A DNA stretch of 44,900 nucleotides, from assembly GCA_025358125.1 (NCBI GenBank), contig JANYKS010000100.1, positions 1 through 44,900 on the forward strand. Reading direction: 5' to 3'. The position numbers were made by a program, and so were the translations under genes. Position 1 is the first letter of the stretch; every line of letters starts with the position of its first letter. This stretch comes from Actinomycetes bacterium (lineage in GTDB: Bacteria > Actinomycetota > Acidimicrobiia > Acidimicrobiales > Ilumatobacteraceae). The notes under the pieces were generated by a model. That model was not told the origin of the DNA and ran no database searches. It worked only from the letters and a program-made list of their open reading frames with translations. Below are positions 27,243-36,929 of the stretch, piece by piece.

Positions 27243-28832
27243 ATGATCGTCGACGACCAGCACTGGGGCGCGTTCAGCTCCGCCGCCCCGTGGGTGCTCG
27301 ACCGCGATGCCATCGGCTGGCTCCCGCTCGCGGCCCGGCTCCGCACGGCGTCGCAGGCCGAGGTACCGCGCCTCACCAAACCGTCGAAGCTGCCGCCGGG
27401 CACCCGGGTACTCACGGTTGCCGGCCGACTCGGGGCGGCGCTCGTGCCATGGGCCGTCCGAAAGCGGCGGGGGAAGTACCCGTCGCAGGAGGCCAGCCGC
27501 CGCGATGTGTCGCGCCGCCTCCGAGCCGCCGCCGAACACCTCGGTCCGACCTACATCAAGCTCGGTCAGATCATCTCCAGCGGGGACGGGTTGTTCCCAC
27601 CCGAATTGGTCGGCGAGTTCAAACTATGCCGAGACCGGGTGGCGCCGGAGTCGTGGGATGACGTGCGCCTGACTGTCGAGACCGACCTCGGGGCGCGGAT
27701 CGAGGACATGTTCTCGTTCTTCGACACCACGCCGATCGCGGCCGCCTCGATCGCCCAGGTGCATGCGGCGACGCTGCGCACCGGCGAGCCCGTCGTGGTC
27801 AAGGTGCAGCGGCCGTCGGTCAGCACGCTGGTTCGCAAGGACCTGCGGGTGATGGCGTGGCTGGCCCCGCACCTCGTCGGGCGGATCCCGATCGCAGCGC
27901 TCGCCAACCCCCCGGCGCTCGTTGAATTGTTCGCGGAGACGATCGTCGAAGAACTCGACTTCAGGATCGAGGCTGCGAACATGCTCGACGTCGCGATCGT
28001 GCTCAAGAACCTCAAGCAGGACCGTTTCGTCGTGCCCCGCCCGCATCCCAGGCTCGTGACGCGGCGGGTGCTGGTGATGGAGCGGCTCGACGGCTTCAAC
28101 TTCGACGACGTGGCCGGGATGCAAGGCGCCGGCATCGACACCGAGGCCGTGATCCGATCGGGGATGATCGCGTTCATGGAGGGTGCGATGGTCGAGGGCG
28201 TGTTCCACGGCGATCTCCACGGCGGCAACATGCTCGTTCTCGCCGATGGCCGGACGGCGCTGCTCGACTTCGGCATCGTCGGCCGGCTGAGCGATGAACG
28301 CCGCCTCGCGTTCCTGAGGTTGATGATCGGAGCGACGACCAACGACGTGCGTGGTCAGGTCGCGGCGTTACGCGATCTCGGCGCGCTGCCGCGAGACACC
28401 GATCTCGCCGCGGTGATCAAGGACCTCGGCCTCGATCAGCCGACGATCGACCCCACCAGCCTCACCGGCGAGCAGTTGGTCAAGGAGGTGCAGCGCCTCG
28501 TCAAGGCACTGCTCGGCTACGGTGCCCGGCTGCCCAAGGAGCTGATGCTCTACGTCAAGAACATGGTCTTCCTCGACGGCGCGATCGCCCGCCTCGCGCC
28601 AGAACTCGACATTCTCGCCGAGATCACGAACATTTCGATCCTGTTCGCAGAACGCCACGGCGAACGTCTCGGTCGAGAACTCGGCGTCGATACGAACTCG
28701 ATCGCGATCAACCTCGACAGCGTGAAGGCCGGTTTCGGACTCCAGCCGACAGCGGACTCGCTGACCTACCGCGACCTGCAGGCGAGGCGCGAATTGATCC
28801 AGAAGCGGATGCGCGAACACGTCGGGCGATAG
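27243..28832 (+). CDS. UbiB/AarF (ABC1/ADCK) family kinase-like protein
   Basis: The 529-residue protein has the UbiB hallmarks: the KxGQ motif in [19 protein letters not shown], the Ala-rich loop [18 protein letters not shown] with the nucleotide lysine, [11 protein letters not shown] and [10 protein letters not shown] with catalytic residues. The C-terminus is long and without a clear membrane helix. In bacteria UbiB proteins act on isoprenoid lipids in quinone synthesis, but actinobacteria that make menaquinone also have it, so the role here is uncertain. The ATG at 27243 (MIVDDQHWG) is chosen; an in-frame upstream extension overlaps the preceding gene and has a composition unlike a protein. 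Confidence 0.8.
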   Translation: MIVDDQHWGAFSSAAPWVLDRDAIGWLPLAARLRTASQAEVPRLTKPSKLPPGTRVLTVAGRLGAALVPWAVRKRRGKYPSQEASRRDVSRRLRAAAEHLGPTYIKLGQIISSGDGLFPPELVGEFKLCRDRVAPESWDDVRLTVETDLGARIEDMFSFFDTTPIAAASIAQVHAATLRTGEPVVVKVQRPSVSTLVRKDLRVMAWLAPHLVGRIPIAALANPPALVELFAETIVEELDFRIEAANMLDVAIVLKNLKQDRFVVPRPHPRLVTRRVLVMERLDGFNFDDVAGMQGAGIDTEAVIRSGMIAFMEGAMVEGVFHGDLHGGNMLVLADGRTALLDFGIVGRLSDERRLAFLRLMIGATTNDVRGQVAALRDLGALPRDTDLAAVIKDLGLDQPTIDPTSLTGEQLVKEVQRLVKALLGYGARLPKELMLYVKNMVFLDGAIARLAPELDILAEITNISILFAERHGERLGRELGVDTNSIAINLDSVKAGFGLQPTADSLTYRDLQARRELIQKRMREHVGR

Positions 28833-28857
28833 CCCCGGCTCGTTCTCTGGAACGTTC

Positions 28858-29517
28858 ATGCGACTCGTCATTGCCAGGTGCACCGTCGACTACAACGGAC
28901 GACTGTCGGCCCATTTGCCAGAGGCCGTCCGCCTGATCATGGTCAAGGCGGACGGTTGCGTTGCGGTCCACGCCGACGGGGGCGCGTACAAGCCGCTCAA
29001 CTGGATGAACGCACCGAATCTTCTCGTCGACAATGGCGATCACTGGGTCGTCACCAACCCGAAGGGCGAGCGGCTGGTCATCAACCTGCTCGAGGTGCTG
29101 CATCAGGCTACGCACGAACTCGGCGACGACCCCGGACTCCAAAAGGACGGCGTCGAGGCCCATCTCCAGCTGCTCTTGGCCGCAACGCCGAATTCGATCG
29201 AGGTCGGACTGACGCTGGTCCGCCGCGAGTACCCGACGGCGATCGGCCCGATCGATCTCGTCTGCCGTGACGCAAACGGTCAGGTCGTGGCGATCGAAGT
29301 CAAGCGCCGCGGCGAGATCGACGGCGTCGAACAACTCGCCCGCTATATCGAGCGGCTGCACCTCGACTCCTCGCTCGGCGCGGTGCGCGGCGTCTTCGTC
29401 GCCCAAGTCGTCAGACCCCAGGCACGCGTCCTCGCCGAGGCACGCGGTTTTCGCTGGGTGGAGGTCGACTACGACGAGCTCAGAGGCCTGCGCCCCGACG
29501 ACCTCCGCCTGTTCTAG
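28858..29517 (+). CDS. nucS: endonuclease NucS (EndoMS), mismatch repair
   Basis: The 219-residue protein is NucS, which in actinobacteria and archaea replaces MutS/MutL by cutting both strands at mismatches. The N-terminal DNA-binding half starts [12 protein letters not shown]; the catalytic half has the D-ExK nuclease core: GPIDLVC (Asp133) and [20 protein letters not shown] (Glu147, Lys149). The last residues DDLRLF look like the beta-clamp-binding tail seen in NucS proteins. Length is usual. It follows the UbiB-like gene by 25 bases on the same strand and may be co-transcribed with it. Confidence 0.93.
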   Translation: MRLVIARCTVDYNGRLSAHLPEAVRLIMVKADGCVAVHADGGAYKPLNWMNAPNLLVDNGDHWVVTNPKGERLVINLLEVLHQATHELGDDPGLQKDGVEAHLQLLLAATPNSIEVGLTLVRREYPTAIGPIDLVCRDANGQVVAIEVKRRGEIDGVEQLARYIERLHLDSSLGAVRGVFVAQVVRPQARVLAEARGFRWVEVDYDELRGLRPDDLRLF

Positions 29518-29800
29518 ATCGGCGCGGGTCCGCGCTCTGGGCGCCGCATCCTCGCAGACATCTGAGCGGATGATCCAGCTCCGGGTCCGGCCGCGCGTTT
29601 CCTGAGGTTCGCGCGAGAGCTGACGTGATGGCCTCACGCAATCGCTGGAGTGAAGTACGCCTCGAAATGCGCGAAGCCAGACCGATTTCAGCGAGGACTT
29701 ACCGCGACGTATCGATATTCGCTCACATGAACCATGAACAGACGGCATGGCACAGGTCAGCACACCCACCGGCGACCTGATTGGAGACCGAGCCGGTCGC
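29518..29800. other. intergenic region without recognised gene
   Basis: Between nucS and manA there are 298 bases with no convincing frame, tRNA-like fold or repeat. Only the manA -10 near its right end is recognised. Base composition falls slightly in AT-richer patches (29690-29730). Confidence 0.5.
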
Positions 29801-29806
29801 TAGATT
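29801..29806 (+). promoter_or_regulatory. -10 element for manA
   Basis: TAGATT ends nine bases before the ATG at 29816, leaving room for at most two or three untranslated bases. No Shine-Dalgarno is present. Confidence 0.45.
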
Positions 29807-29815
29807 CCAGTCTGC

Positions 29816-30883
29816 ATGCAACGAGTCAACGGGATCATCCAGCACTACACGTGGGGCGACCTCACCTCGATCCCCGACCTACTCGGCCAGAAGCCGGACA
29901 ACCGCCCGCAGGCCGAGCTATGGTTCGGCACCCACCCCGCTGCACCGTCGTCCGTCGACGACGGCCGACCGCTCGAGGCCGTTGTCGGCCCGTTGCCCTA
30001 CCTGCTCAAGGTGCTCGCTGCGGCGCAACCGCTCTCGCTGCAGGTTCACCCGTCGGCCGAACAGGCTGCTGACGGTTTCGGGCGCGAGAACGAGGCAGGG
30101 ATACCGCTCGATTCGCCCCATCGCACGTATCGCGATCCGTGCCACAAGCCCGAGCTGTTGTGCGCGCTGACACCGTTCGAAGCGATGTGCGGCATCGCCC
30201 CGCTCGATCGGACCGATGCGCTGCTCGGCGAACTGGGCTCCGCGGCGGCTCCGATGCGGAGTGTCCTCGCCCGCGATGGCATCGATGGGGTCGTCGGGCT
30301 GTTACTACACGAGCGCCCGTCGCTCGGCCCTTTGCTCGACACCGCGGCCCACCACAAGGATCCCCGCTGTCGATGGTTGACCAAACTGAGCCAGCAGTAC
30401 CCCGGAGATCCGTCAGCGGCGCTGGTACTGATACTCAACTACGTCGCGCTCGAACCCGGGCAGGCGATCTTTCTCGGCGCCGGCAACCTGCACGCCTATC
30501 TCGGAGGCGTCGGTATCGAGGTCATGGCCAGCTCCGACAACGTGGTGCGGTGCGGGCTGACCAGCAAGCACGTCGACGCCGACGAGGTGCTGCGCGTCAT
30601 CGACACCACTCCACTGCCCGATCCGATCGTGCAACCGTCTCCCGACTCCGATGGTGGCATGCGCTACCCGGTGCCCGAACCCGACTTTCGGGTCAGCACG
30701 TACGACATCGACGGCAGCGTGAGCTGGCGAGCCGAAGGTCCGGAACTCGTCTTGTGCACGAGCGGAGAGACCGTCGGGATCGACAAGGGCGAATGCGTTG
30801 TGGTGATCGACGGTGAAGACGTCGAACTCGTTGGTACCGCAACCGTGTTCCGGGTCGGCTCCAACAAGACCTCGGTCTGCTGA
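29816..30883 (+). CDS. manA: mannose-6-phosphate isomerase, class I
   Basis: The 355-residue enzyme interconverts mannose 6-phosphate and fructose 6-phosphate and so feeds mannose into GDP-mannose and glycan synthesis. The zinc ligands of the cupin fold are visible: SLQVHPS (Gln76, His78), CHKPELLCAL (Glu113) and the later GAGNLHAYLGG histidine. The GFGRENEAG and SSDNVVRCGLTSKHVD motifs agree. Length is within the range of class I enzymes. The ATG at 29816 has a TAGATT -10 nine bases upstream. It converges on the nucleoside phosphorylase gene with a 15-base gap. Confidence 0.92.
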   Translation: MQRVNGIIQHYTWGDLTSIPDLLGQKPDNRPQAELWFGTHPAAPSSVDDGRPLEAVVGPLPYLLKVLAAAQPLSLQVHPSAEQAADGFGRENEAGIPLDSPHRTYRDPCHKPELLCALTPFEAMCGIAPLDRTDALLGELGSAAAPMRSVLARDGIDGVVGLLLHERPSLGPLLDTAAHHKDPRCRWLTKLSQQYPGDPSAALVLILNYVALEPGQAIFLGAGNLHAYLGGVGIEVMASSDNVVRCGLTSKHVDADEVLRVIDTTPLPDPIVQPSPDSDGGMRYPVPEPDFRVSTYDIDGSVSWRAEGPELVLCTSGETVGIDKGECVVVIDGEDVELVGTATVFRVGSNKTSVC

Positions 30884-30898
30884 CCCCGGGTCGCGGCG

Positions 30899-31672
30899 CT
30901 ACAGCCGCACGACCGCCGCCAACGCGAGGTCGAGCAGGTGATCGCGAGCGCTGCCCTGTCCTTGCCAATGACGGTGATCCCATTCGTCAGCGCTCACGTC
31001 GTCACCGGCGTAGAGCAACTGGCCGTACACCACGCCCCGAAAGGCCGCCGCCGCGAACATTGCCGACGCTTCCATCTCGACGGTGATGCAACCCTGCTCG
31101 CGGCGTCGAGCTACTTTGGCCGGCGTTTCTCGGAAGAATGCGTCGGTGGTCCAGGTCAGACCGCGATCGTGGGGAATGCCGGCTTCGATCAGTACGTCGT
31201 CGATCGCCGCGAGTGCCCGTGGGTGCGGCGCAACGGCTGCCTCGGGCGGTGCGTAGTGATAGCTCGTGCCCTCATCGCGAACGGCGCCCGTCGGCACGAT
31301 GACATGGCCGATGTCGAACCCGGCCCGAACGATGCCGGCACCGCCGCACCCGATGATCTTGGTCGCTCCGAGCGCGATCACGATCTCGAGCGAACTCACC
31401 GCGGCCGGGGCCCCGACGCCGGGACTGATCAGCGCGATCTCGACGCCGCCGTGGGTGACGACGCATACCGGGTGATCACCGTGCTCGAACGGAATGTGGT
31501 GAACGGCCACGCACCCTTGCGTGCGATCGCGGACTACGTCGCCGAACCAGCACATGACGGCCCGCTCGGGGAAGCCGAGCTGGGCGGCATGGATGCCAGG
31601 GTTGATCACGGCATCCGGCGACGGGTCGAATTCGTGCAGTGGGAGCCGATGCGCCGGCAGCGGATCGGTCAT
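30899..31672 (-). CDS. nucleoside phosphorylase family protein (PNP/UDP type)
   Basis: The 257-residue protein has the PNP/UDP phosphorylase fold signatures: VTHGGVEIALISPGVGAP, an ALGATKIIGCGGAGIV central strand and VEMEASAMFAAAAFRG, in which the Glu binds the ribose 2'-OH. It should split a nucleoside with phosphate in salvage; uridine phosphorylase-like or purine activity cannot be distinguished. The ATG at 31672 overlaps the ispG stop by ATGA, so it is the last gene of the cdsA/dxr/rseP/ispG run and is translationally coupled. Confidence 0.85.
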   Translation of the reverse strand: MTDPLPAHRLPLHEFDPSPDAVINPGIHAAQLGFPERAVMCWFGDVVRDRTQGCVAVHHIPFEHGDHPVCVVTHGGVEIALISPGVGAPAAVSSLEIVIALGATKIIGCGGAGIVRAGFDIGHVIVPTGAVRDEGTSYHYAPPEAAVAPHPRALAAIDDVLIEAGIPHDRGLTWTTDAFFRETPAKVARRREQGCITVEMEASAMFAAAAFRGVVYGQLLYAGDDVSADEWDHRHWQGQGSARDHLLDLALAAVVRL

Positions 31673-32904
31673 GCCCCGAACTTCTTACGGATCTCCACGA
31701 TCTTCTCCGTCGCGTGGTTGGCGTCGTCGCCCCTCTCGTCAAGCAGTTGGGCCCGATCCTTGGCTGCCTCGCGCTCGGCCTTGACCGTGTCGACCCGCGC
31801 GATGGCTGCCTCGGTACCGTGCTCATGAATGAACTCGGCCCACTCGACGAGGGCTTCGACCATCTCGCTCTCTGGCACGACGGCCACATTGCGGCCCTTG
31901 ACGAACAGGTGGCCACGCTTGTTGCCGGCGGCGATACCGAGATCGGCCTCGCGGGCTTCACCGGGACCATTGACGACGCAGCCCATCACGGCAACCTGGA
32001 GCGGGATCTTGCGATCACCGAACGCCTCCATCGCCCGCTTGGCGACATCGATCACGTCGATCTCCGCCCGGCCACAACTCGGGCAGGCGATCAGATCGAT
32101 GTTCTTGCGCTCGCGAAGGCCCAATGATTCGAGCAGCTGTCGGCCGGCACGCGCCTCTTCGACCGGATCCGCGGTGAGGCTGTAACGGATGGTGTCGCCG
32201 ATGCCTTCCATCAAGAGCGTCGCGATTCCCGCCGTGGCCTTGAGCAATCCGGCCGGCGGCGGACCGGCCTCGGTGACGCCGAGGTGGAGCGGGATGTCGG
32301 TGACCTCGCTGAGCTGACGGTAGGCCTCGACCATCAGCGGCACGCTCGACGCCTTGACACTGATCTTGACGAGATCGAAGTCCACCTCCTGGAAGTAGGC
32401 GAGTTCACGCAACGCCGATTCGACCATCGCCTCGGGCTTGATGCCGCCCCACTTCTCGTACAGCGCCGGGTCGAGCGAGCCGCCGTTGACACCGATGCGG
32501 ATCGGTACCTGACGGTCGCGGGCTTCGGCAGCGACCGCCTTGATGTGTTCGGGCTTGCGGATGTTGCCGGGGTTCAGACGGAGGCCGTGGACGCCGGCTT
32601 GCATCGCTGCAAGCGCCATCTTGTACTGATGATGGATGTCGGCGATGATCGGGATCGGCGACCTGGGCACGATCTGGGCCAGCCCCTCGGCCGCCTCGAA
32701 CTCGTTGCACGTGCACCGCACGATGTCGCACCCAGCCGCTGCGAGGGCGTAGATCTGCTGCAGCGTGCCCTCGACATCAGCCGTCTTGGTGATGGTCATC
32801 GACTGGATCGTGATCGGCGCATCGCCACCGACGGCAACCTTGCCGACGTGAATCTGACGGGTCTGACGACGCTCGAACACGTCACCAGTGTGCCACTGAA
32901 GCAC
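31669..32904 (-). CDS. ispG: 4-hydroxy-3-methylbut-2-enyl diphosphate synthase (flavodoxin)
   Basis: The 411-residue IspG (GcpE) makes HMBPP from MEcPP in the penultimate step of the MEP pathway. The start ERRQTRQIHVGKVAVGG and the AHVQSMTI-type strand are typical, and the [4Fe-4S] cysteines are in ACPSCGRAEIDV and MGCVVNGPGEAREADLG. Two GTG codons are candidate starts: 32904 (used here) and 32880, which begins MFERRQTRQ and is closer to most family members. Both leave 18 or more bases after the rseP stop. The 3' end overlaps the phosphorylase gene. Confidence 0.92.
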   Translation of the reverse strand: MLQWHTGDVFERRQTRQIHVGKVAVGGDAPITIQSMTITKTADVEGTLQQIYALAAAGCDIVRCTCNEFEAAEGLAQIVPRSPIPIIADIHHQYKMALAAMQAGVHGLRLNPGNIRKPEHIKAVAAEARDRQVPIRIGVNGGSLDPALYEKWGGIKPEAMVESALRELAYFQEVDFDLVKISVKASSVPLMVEAYRQLSEVTDIPLHLGVTEAGPPPAGLLKATAGIATLLMEGIGDTIRYSLTADPVEEARAGRQLLESLGLRERKNIDLIACPSCGRAEIDVIDVAKRAMEAFGDRKIPLQVAVMGCVVNGPGEAREADLGIAAGNKRGHLFVKGRNVAVVPESEMVEALVEWAEFIHEHGTEAAIARVDTVKAEREAAKDRAQLLDERGDDANHATEKIVEIRKKFGA

Positions 32905-32922
32905 CTGCTTCGTGCGCCGTGA

Positions 32923-34173
32923 CTACCTGATCGGGTTGGTGATGTCCAGATAGACCCCTGCGAACAGCACGAAGACGAGGAACGTCATCACGACCATCGC
33001 GACCGGGATCATCTTGCCGACATCTGCCATGTAACGGCGGCCCTTGCGCGACCGGATCCGCTCGTAGGTGGCGACCGCTGCATGTCCACCGTCGAACGGC
33101 AACAGCGGCACCATGTTGAGCAGACCGACGAACACATTGATCCCGGCGAGCGTGAGCAGGATGCCGGGCAGACCGGTTTCCTGGCCGATCGTCGAGCTCA
33201 GCCGACTGATTCCGTACACAGTGACGGGCTGCGTCGTTTGATCCTTGTTCACGCCGGTGAGGTGCTGGTAGATGTTGACCGGATTCATCACCTTGACCAC
33301 GCCACCGACGCTGGCCCATGCGATACGGCCGAGATCGGTGAAACCACCCGTGAAGGCCGAGCCCAAGGACTGCTCCACGAAGTGGGTCTGCTGCCCGGAT
33401 TTCACACCGAGATAGGCGGCACCGTTGAGCGTCGGATCAGGATTGGTGCCGAGCGTCGCTGACAGCGTGAGCGGTTTGCCGTCGCGCTCGATCGAAAGCG
33501 AGACGCGCTCGCCGGCTTTGTGCGAGCGGACCGCCGTGCCCAGTGCCTCGGCGCTGGCCACACGCTCCGCGTCGACGCTGACGATGATGTCATTGCGCGT
33601 CAGGCCGGCCGCCTTGGCGCCGCTGCCGTCTTCGACCGCGATCACCCCGACGCGGGTGCTGGCCTCCGACTTGCCCCATGTCGCGTAGACGGTGAAGGTC
33701 AGCACGACCGCGATGATCATGTGCATGATCGAGCCGGCGGTGATGGTGAGCATCCGCTTCGGGTAGGACTTGCTGCGATAGGTGCGCGATTCGTCCTCCC
33801 CCGGCGTCTCGTCGAGGTTGTTCATCCCCACGATGCGCACGAAGGCGCCGATCGGAAGGGCACGGACGCCGTACTCGATCTCGCCACGCTTGAAGCTCCA
33901 CAGTTTCGGGCCCATGCCCATGAACAACTGGGTCACCTTCATGCCGGAGCGGCGGGCGGTGACGAAATGGCCCATCTCGTGCAGGAAGATCGAGATCAAC
34001 AGCCCGACCACGAAGACGAAGCTCCAGATGTTGGCGAACGCGAGGACTACGAGCAGCGCAAGGATCACGCCGATGCCGATCACGGCCCGCAGCCCTCCGA
34101 CGGTCTGAACCTCCTCGCCGACCGCTCCGCCGGCCACGACCTCATTGCGTAATTTCTCGTATGTGTTGCTCAT
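32923..34173 (-). CDS. rseP: site-2 zinc metalloprotease, M50 family (RseP/Rip-like)
   Basis: This 416-residue intramembrane protease cuts membrane-bound regulators, classically anti-sigma factors. The zinc motif HEMGH (His65-His69) is in the first core helix and the second metal motif is in GLLNMVPLLPFDGGHA. A PDZ domain lies between them (about residues 170-255: GVIAVEDGSGAKAAGL...). Four membrane helices are visible. Mycobacteria have the same order dxr-rip-ispG. The ATG at 34173 overlaps the dxr stop (ATGA), giving coupled translation. The N-terminal 30 residues are extra to the core. Confidence 0.92.
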   Translation of the reverse strand: MSNTYEKLRNEVVAGGAVGEEVQTVGGLRAVIGIGVILALLVVLAFANIWSFVFVVGLLISIFLHEMGHFVTARRSGMKVTQLFMGMGPKLWSFKRGEIEYGVRALPIGAFVRIVGMNNLDETPGEDESRTYRSKSYPKRMLTITAGSIMHMIIAVVLTFTVYATWGKSEASTRVGVIAVEDGSGAKAAGLTRNDIIVSVDAERVASAEALGTAVRSHKAGERVSLSIERDGKPLTLSATLGTNPDPTLNGAAYLGVKSGQQTHFVEQSLGSAFTGGFTDLGRIAWASVGGVVKVMNPVNIYQHLTGVNKDQTTQPVTVYGISRLSSTIGQETGLPGILLTLAGINVFVGLLNMVPLLPFDGGHAAVATYERIRSRKGRRYMADVGKMIPVAMVVMTFLVFVLFAGVYLDITNPIR

Positions 34174-35321
34174 CTGCTGAGCACCTCCTTGGCGATGCGG
34201 CGGGCGACCTGGTCGGCAGCCACGATGTCGTCGACGGACATCGATGTCGTGTTGGTCGTTTCGTGATGCCGCTGCAGCACCGACTCGCAGGTCTCTGCAA
34301 TCTGGCTCCAGCGGATTCGCCCGGCAAGAAAGGCATCGACCGCTTCTTCGTTCGCTGCACTCAGCCAGGCCGGCGCGGTACCACCGGCGCGCCCGGCGGC
34401 GTATGCCAACGCCAGGCAGCGGAAGGTGGTGGTGTCGGGCGGCTCGAAGTCGAGCCGGCTGAGCTGACTCCAGTCGATCCGGCCGAATGGTGTAGCGATG
34501 CGGTTCGGGAACGCGAGCGCATAGCCGATCGGCAACCGCATGTCGGGCAGGCTCAACTGGGCGACGGTGGCGCCATCGCTGAATTCGACCATCGAGTGCA
34601 CGATCGACTGCGGATGAACGACGACCTCGATCTGGTCGTACGGCGTTGCGAACAACTCGTGGGCCTCGATCACCTCGAGCCCTTTGTTCATCAGCGTCGA
34701 CGAGTCGATCGTGATCTTGGGGCCCATCTTCCACGTCGGATGGGCGAGGGCCTGATCGACGCCGACGTCGGCAAGCTCGGTCAGGGTGCGCCCCCGGAAC
34801 GGACCGCCGCTCGCGGTGAGCACGATGCGTGCCATTTCGCTGGCTGGGCGTGCCGCAGCGCGCAGGCATTGATGCACCGCACAGTGCTCGGAATCGACCG
34901 GCACGAGTTCGGCGCCCGGTACCGCCCGCAACGGTTGCACGACCGGCCCCGCCGCGATCAGGCTCTCCTTGTTGGCGAGAGCCAATCGCTTGCCCTTGCG
35001 GAGTGTGGCGATGGTGACGGGAAGCCCGGCGAAGCCGACGACGGCATTGACGACGACGTCGGCGTCGTCAGCGAGAGACGCGAGGTCACCGACGACTTCG
35101 GCGAACGGAAGTGCTGCGGCGACCGCTGCCCGCTTGGTCGGATCGGCGACGGCGACGACCTTCGGGTGGAACTCGTTGGCCTGCTCGATCAGGGACTCGA
35201 TCGACGACCCGACACCCAGGCCAACGATCTCGAAACTTGCCGGCTCGGCCCGGACGACATCGAGCGTCTGGGTCCCGATCGAGCCAGTCGACCCGGCAAT
35301 GGCGACGCGCACCGTTGTCAT
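34170..35321 (-). CDS. dxr: 1-deoxy-D-xylulose-5-phosphate reductoisomerase
   Basis: The 383-residue Dxr converts DXP to MEP with NADPH. The N-terminal nucleotide motif is VAIAGSTGSIGTQTLDVV; ALANKESLIAAG, the metal-site PVDSEHCAVHQCL and TASGGPFRG are diagnostic. Length is normal. The ATG at 35321 has no strong Shine-Dalgarno; a CAGACT hexamer lies six bases upstream, like the lipoprotein at 4107, and may be a weak -10. Its stop overlaps the start of rseP. Confidence 0.95.
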   Translation of the reverse strand: MTTVRVAIAGSTGSIGTQTLDVVRAEPASFEIVGLGVGSSIESLIEQANEFHPKVVAVADPTKRAAVAAALPFAEVVGDLASLADDADVVVNAVVGFAGLPVTIATLRKGKRLALANKESLIAAGPVVQPLRAVPGAELVPVDSEHCAVHQCLRAAARPASEMARIVLTASGGPFRGRTLTELADVGVDQALAHPTWKMGPKITIDSSTLMNKGLEVIEAHELFATPYDQIEVVVHPQSIVHSMVEFSDGATVAQLSLPDMRLPIGYALAFPNRIATPFGRIDWSQLSRLDFEPPDTTTFRCLALAYAAGRAGGTAPAWLSAANEEAVDAFLAGRIRWSQIAETCESVLQRHHETTNTTSMSVDDIVAADQVARRIAKEVLSR

Positions 35322-35375
35322 GGTGGCAGTCTGTCAGCAATCGGGCCGGAACCCTTGGCACGCGACGCGACTCAC

Positions 35376-36830
35376 CTACTTCTTGACCGCGTCGACCCAC
35401 GGCGTCAGCACGACCAGCAGGTAGTACGCCGCCGGCAGGGTGAACAAGAAGCCGTCGAAGCGGTCGAGGACGCCGCCGTGGCCCTTGACGATGCTGCCGA
35501 AGTCCTTGATGTCGAGGTTGCGCTTGAACATGCTCTCGGTCAGGTCGCCGAGTGGCGCCATGATCGCGATCACGATGCCCAAAAAGATCAGGTTCGGCAT
35601 GCTCCAGGTGTCGCTCTTGTTCGAGATGCCGACGACGATCATCGCGACCACGGTGAGCACGGCACCGCCGATGAAGCCCTCAACCGATTTGTTGGGGCTG
35701 ATCCATCCGCGCAGCGGCGTCTTGCCGGCAGCCGAGCCGACGAACAGCGCACCGATGTCGTTGATCACGACGCCGATCGCGATCAGCAGCAGCGTGTCGG
35801 TCCCGGCATGACGCGGAATGAGGTGAGCCACCTCGGCGTGGAGGAGGAGGCCTCCGAACGCCCCGGTGAGACCGATCCAGGTGATGCCGAGCGTGGTGAT
35901 TGCCATGTTCGGCATCGGGCTGGAGTTCAGGTCCGGAGCACCGATGAAGGTGACGCAGCCGGCGATGAACGCGAACACGAAGATCAGCGGAATCGTCTGC
36001 TCACCGTAAAAGTAGGCCGCCAGCGGCGCGGCGAGACAGGCAACGATGCCGACGACGCTGGCCGGCTGGTAGCCCTTCTCGGTGACCTTGTCGAAGAACT
36101 CGACCGCGGCAAGCCCGATCACGATCACGACGATCGCTGCGACGAACTGCGGCTTGGTGATGATTGCGATCACGAAGATCGCCGCCAGCAACGCGCCGAC
36201 CGCGATCGCTGTCGGCATGTCGCGACCGCCGATACCTCCCGCGGCCTTGGCCCCGGGAGTTGCCCGGACCGAACCGGTCGTACGAACGGCACCGGTGGGC
36301 CGCCCGCCACGCGCCGCCCGGGCCTGTTCTTCCTTCGTCGACCGGGCACGGCCTCGGCCAGGCATCGGCCGGCCGGCACTTTCGTCGGTGGGATCGGTGC
36401 CGATCGTGATCCGGCCCGGCTCGCGCCTGACCGGGTTGGCAGAATTGTCGACCCCGCCGCCGTTGACCTGCTCGTAGTTGGCGTCCAGCGTCGGCACGCC
36501 GCCGGACGACATCTGACCAGTTCTCACGCTCTCGGTGATCGATTCGTAGCCCGCCGATGGGTCGGGTGATTCGTCGTCGCTCCAGACGGGGGCCTTGCCC
36601 GAAAACGTGGACCAGACGTCGAGATCATCGGTCGGGTCGCGGCCATCCGCGGCAGCGCCGAGAACACGGGGCATCTCCCCCGTCGGCGGTTCGGTCCACG
36701 GAGGAAGCGGGCCGGTGTTGTCGTCGAACGACAGCGCTGGGAGCTCCTCTGGATCACTGGGGTCGCCGAACAGCGGTGGGCCGAAATCGTCATCCTCCCG
36801 TTTCTTGTTGCGCCAAACGTCGTCACTCAT
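35376..36830 (-). CDS. cdsA: phosphatidate cytidylyltransferase (CDP-diacylglycerol synthase) with long N-terminal tail
   Basis: The 484-residue CdsA makes CDP-diacylglycerol for phospholipids. The last 280 residues are the enzyme: about eight membrane helices and the signature around SPNKSVEGFIGG, FKRNLDIKDFGSIVKGHGG and LDRFDGFLF. The first 205 residues are unusual: a hydrophilic, Asp/Pro/Gly-rich region with an Arg/Gly segment (RPMPGRGRARSTKEEQ) and no predicted fold, most likely disordered and cytoplasmic. Actinobacterial CdsA proteins often carry a shorter tail. The ATG at 36830 has GGAGGGG about seven bases upstream, so the tail is translated. Two frr 3'-end repeats lie in its leader. 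Confidence 0.92.
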   Translation of the reverse strand: MSDDVWRNKKREDDDFGPPLFGDPSDPEELPALSFDDNTGPLPPWTEPPTGEMPRVLGAAADGRDPTDDLDVWSTFSGKAPVWSDDESPDPSAGYESITESVRTGQMSSGGVPTLDANYEQVNGGGVDNSANPVRREPGRITIGTDPTDESAGRPMPGRGRARSTKEEQARAARGGRPTGAVRTTGSVRATPGAKAAGGIGGRDMPTAIAVGALLAAIFVIAIITKPQFVAAIVVIVIGLAAVEFFDKVTEKGYQPASVVGIVACLAAPLAAYFYGEQTIPLIFVFAFIAGCVTFIGAPDLNSSPMPNMAITTLGITWIGLTGAFGGLLLHAEVAHLIPRHAGTDTLLLIAIGVVINDIGALFVGSAAGKTPLRGWISPNKSVEGFIGGAVLTVVAMIVVGISNKSDTWSMPNLIFLGIVIAIMAPLGDLTESMFKRNLDIKDFGSIVKGHGGVLDRFDGFLFTLPAAYYLLVVLTPWVDAVKK

Positions 36831-36848
36831 CGCGACCCCTCCATGTAC

Positions 36849-36929
36849 TCATACCTCGAGCAATTCTTGCCCTCTTCATACCTCGAGCAATTCCTGCCCC
36901 CTTCATACCTCGAGCAATTCTTGCTCTTT
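36849..36929. repeat. three 27-bp tandem units duplicating the frr 3' end including its stop codon
   Basis: Units at 36849-36875, 36876-36902 and 36903-36929 begin with 18 identical bases (TCATACCTCGAGCAATTC) and then vary a little. On the minus strand the first unit reached is the real end of frr (QELLEV and TGA). The two further copies follow in frame, each again coding RGQELLEV and ending in TGA, and fill the gap up to the cdsA Shine-Dalgarno. Confidence 0.9.

Noticed and set aside
24998..27415. Open frame of 805 codons on the minus strand
   Set aside because: It is antisense to the CysQ-like and His-rich genes and has no domain.
29518..29815. Possible small RNA or tRNA gene
   Set aside because: I found no T-loop-like GGTTCRANNC, no cloverleaf pairing and no strong terminator.
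34161..36569. Open frame of 802 codons on the plus strand
   Set aside because: It is antisense to dxr and cdsA and has shadow-type composition.
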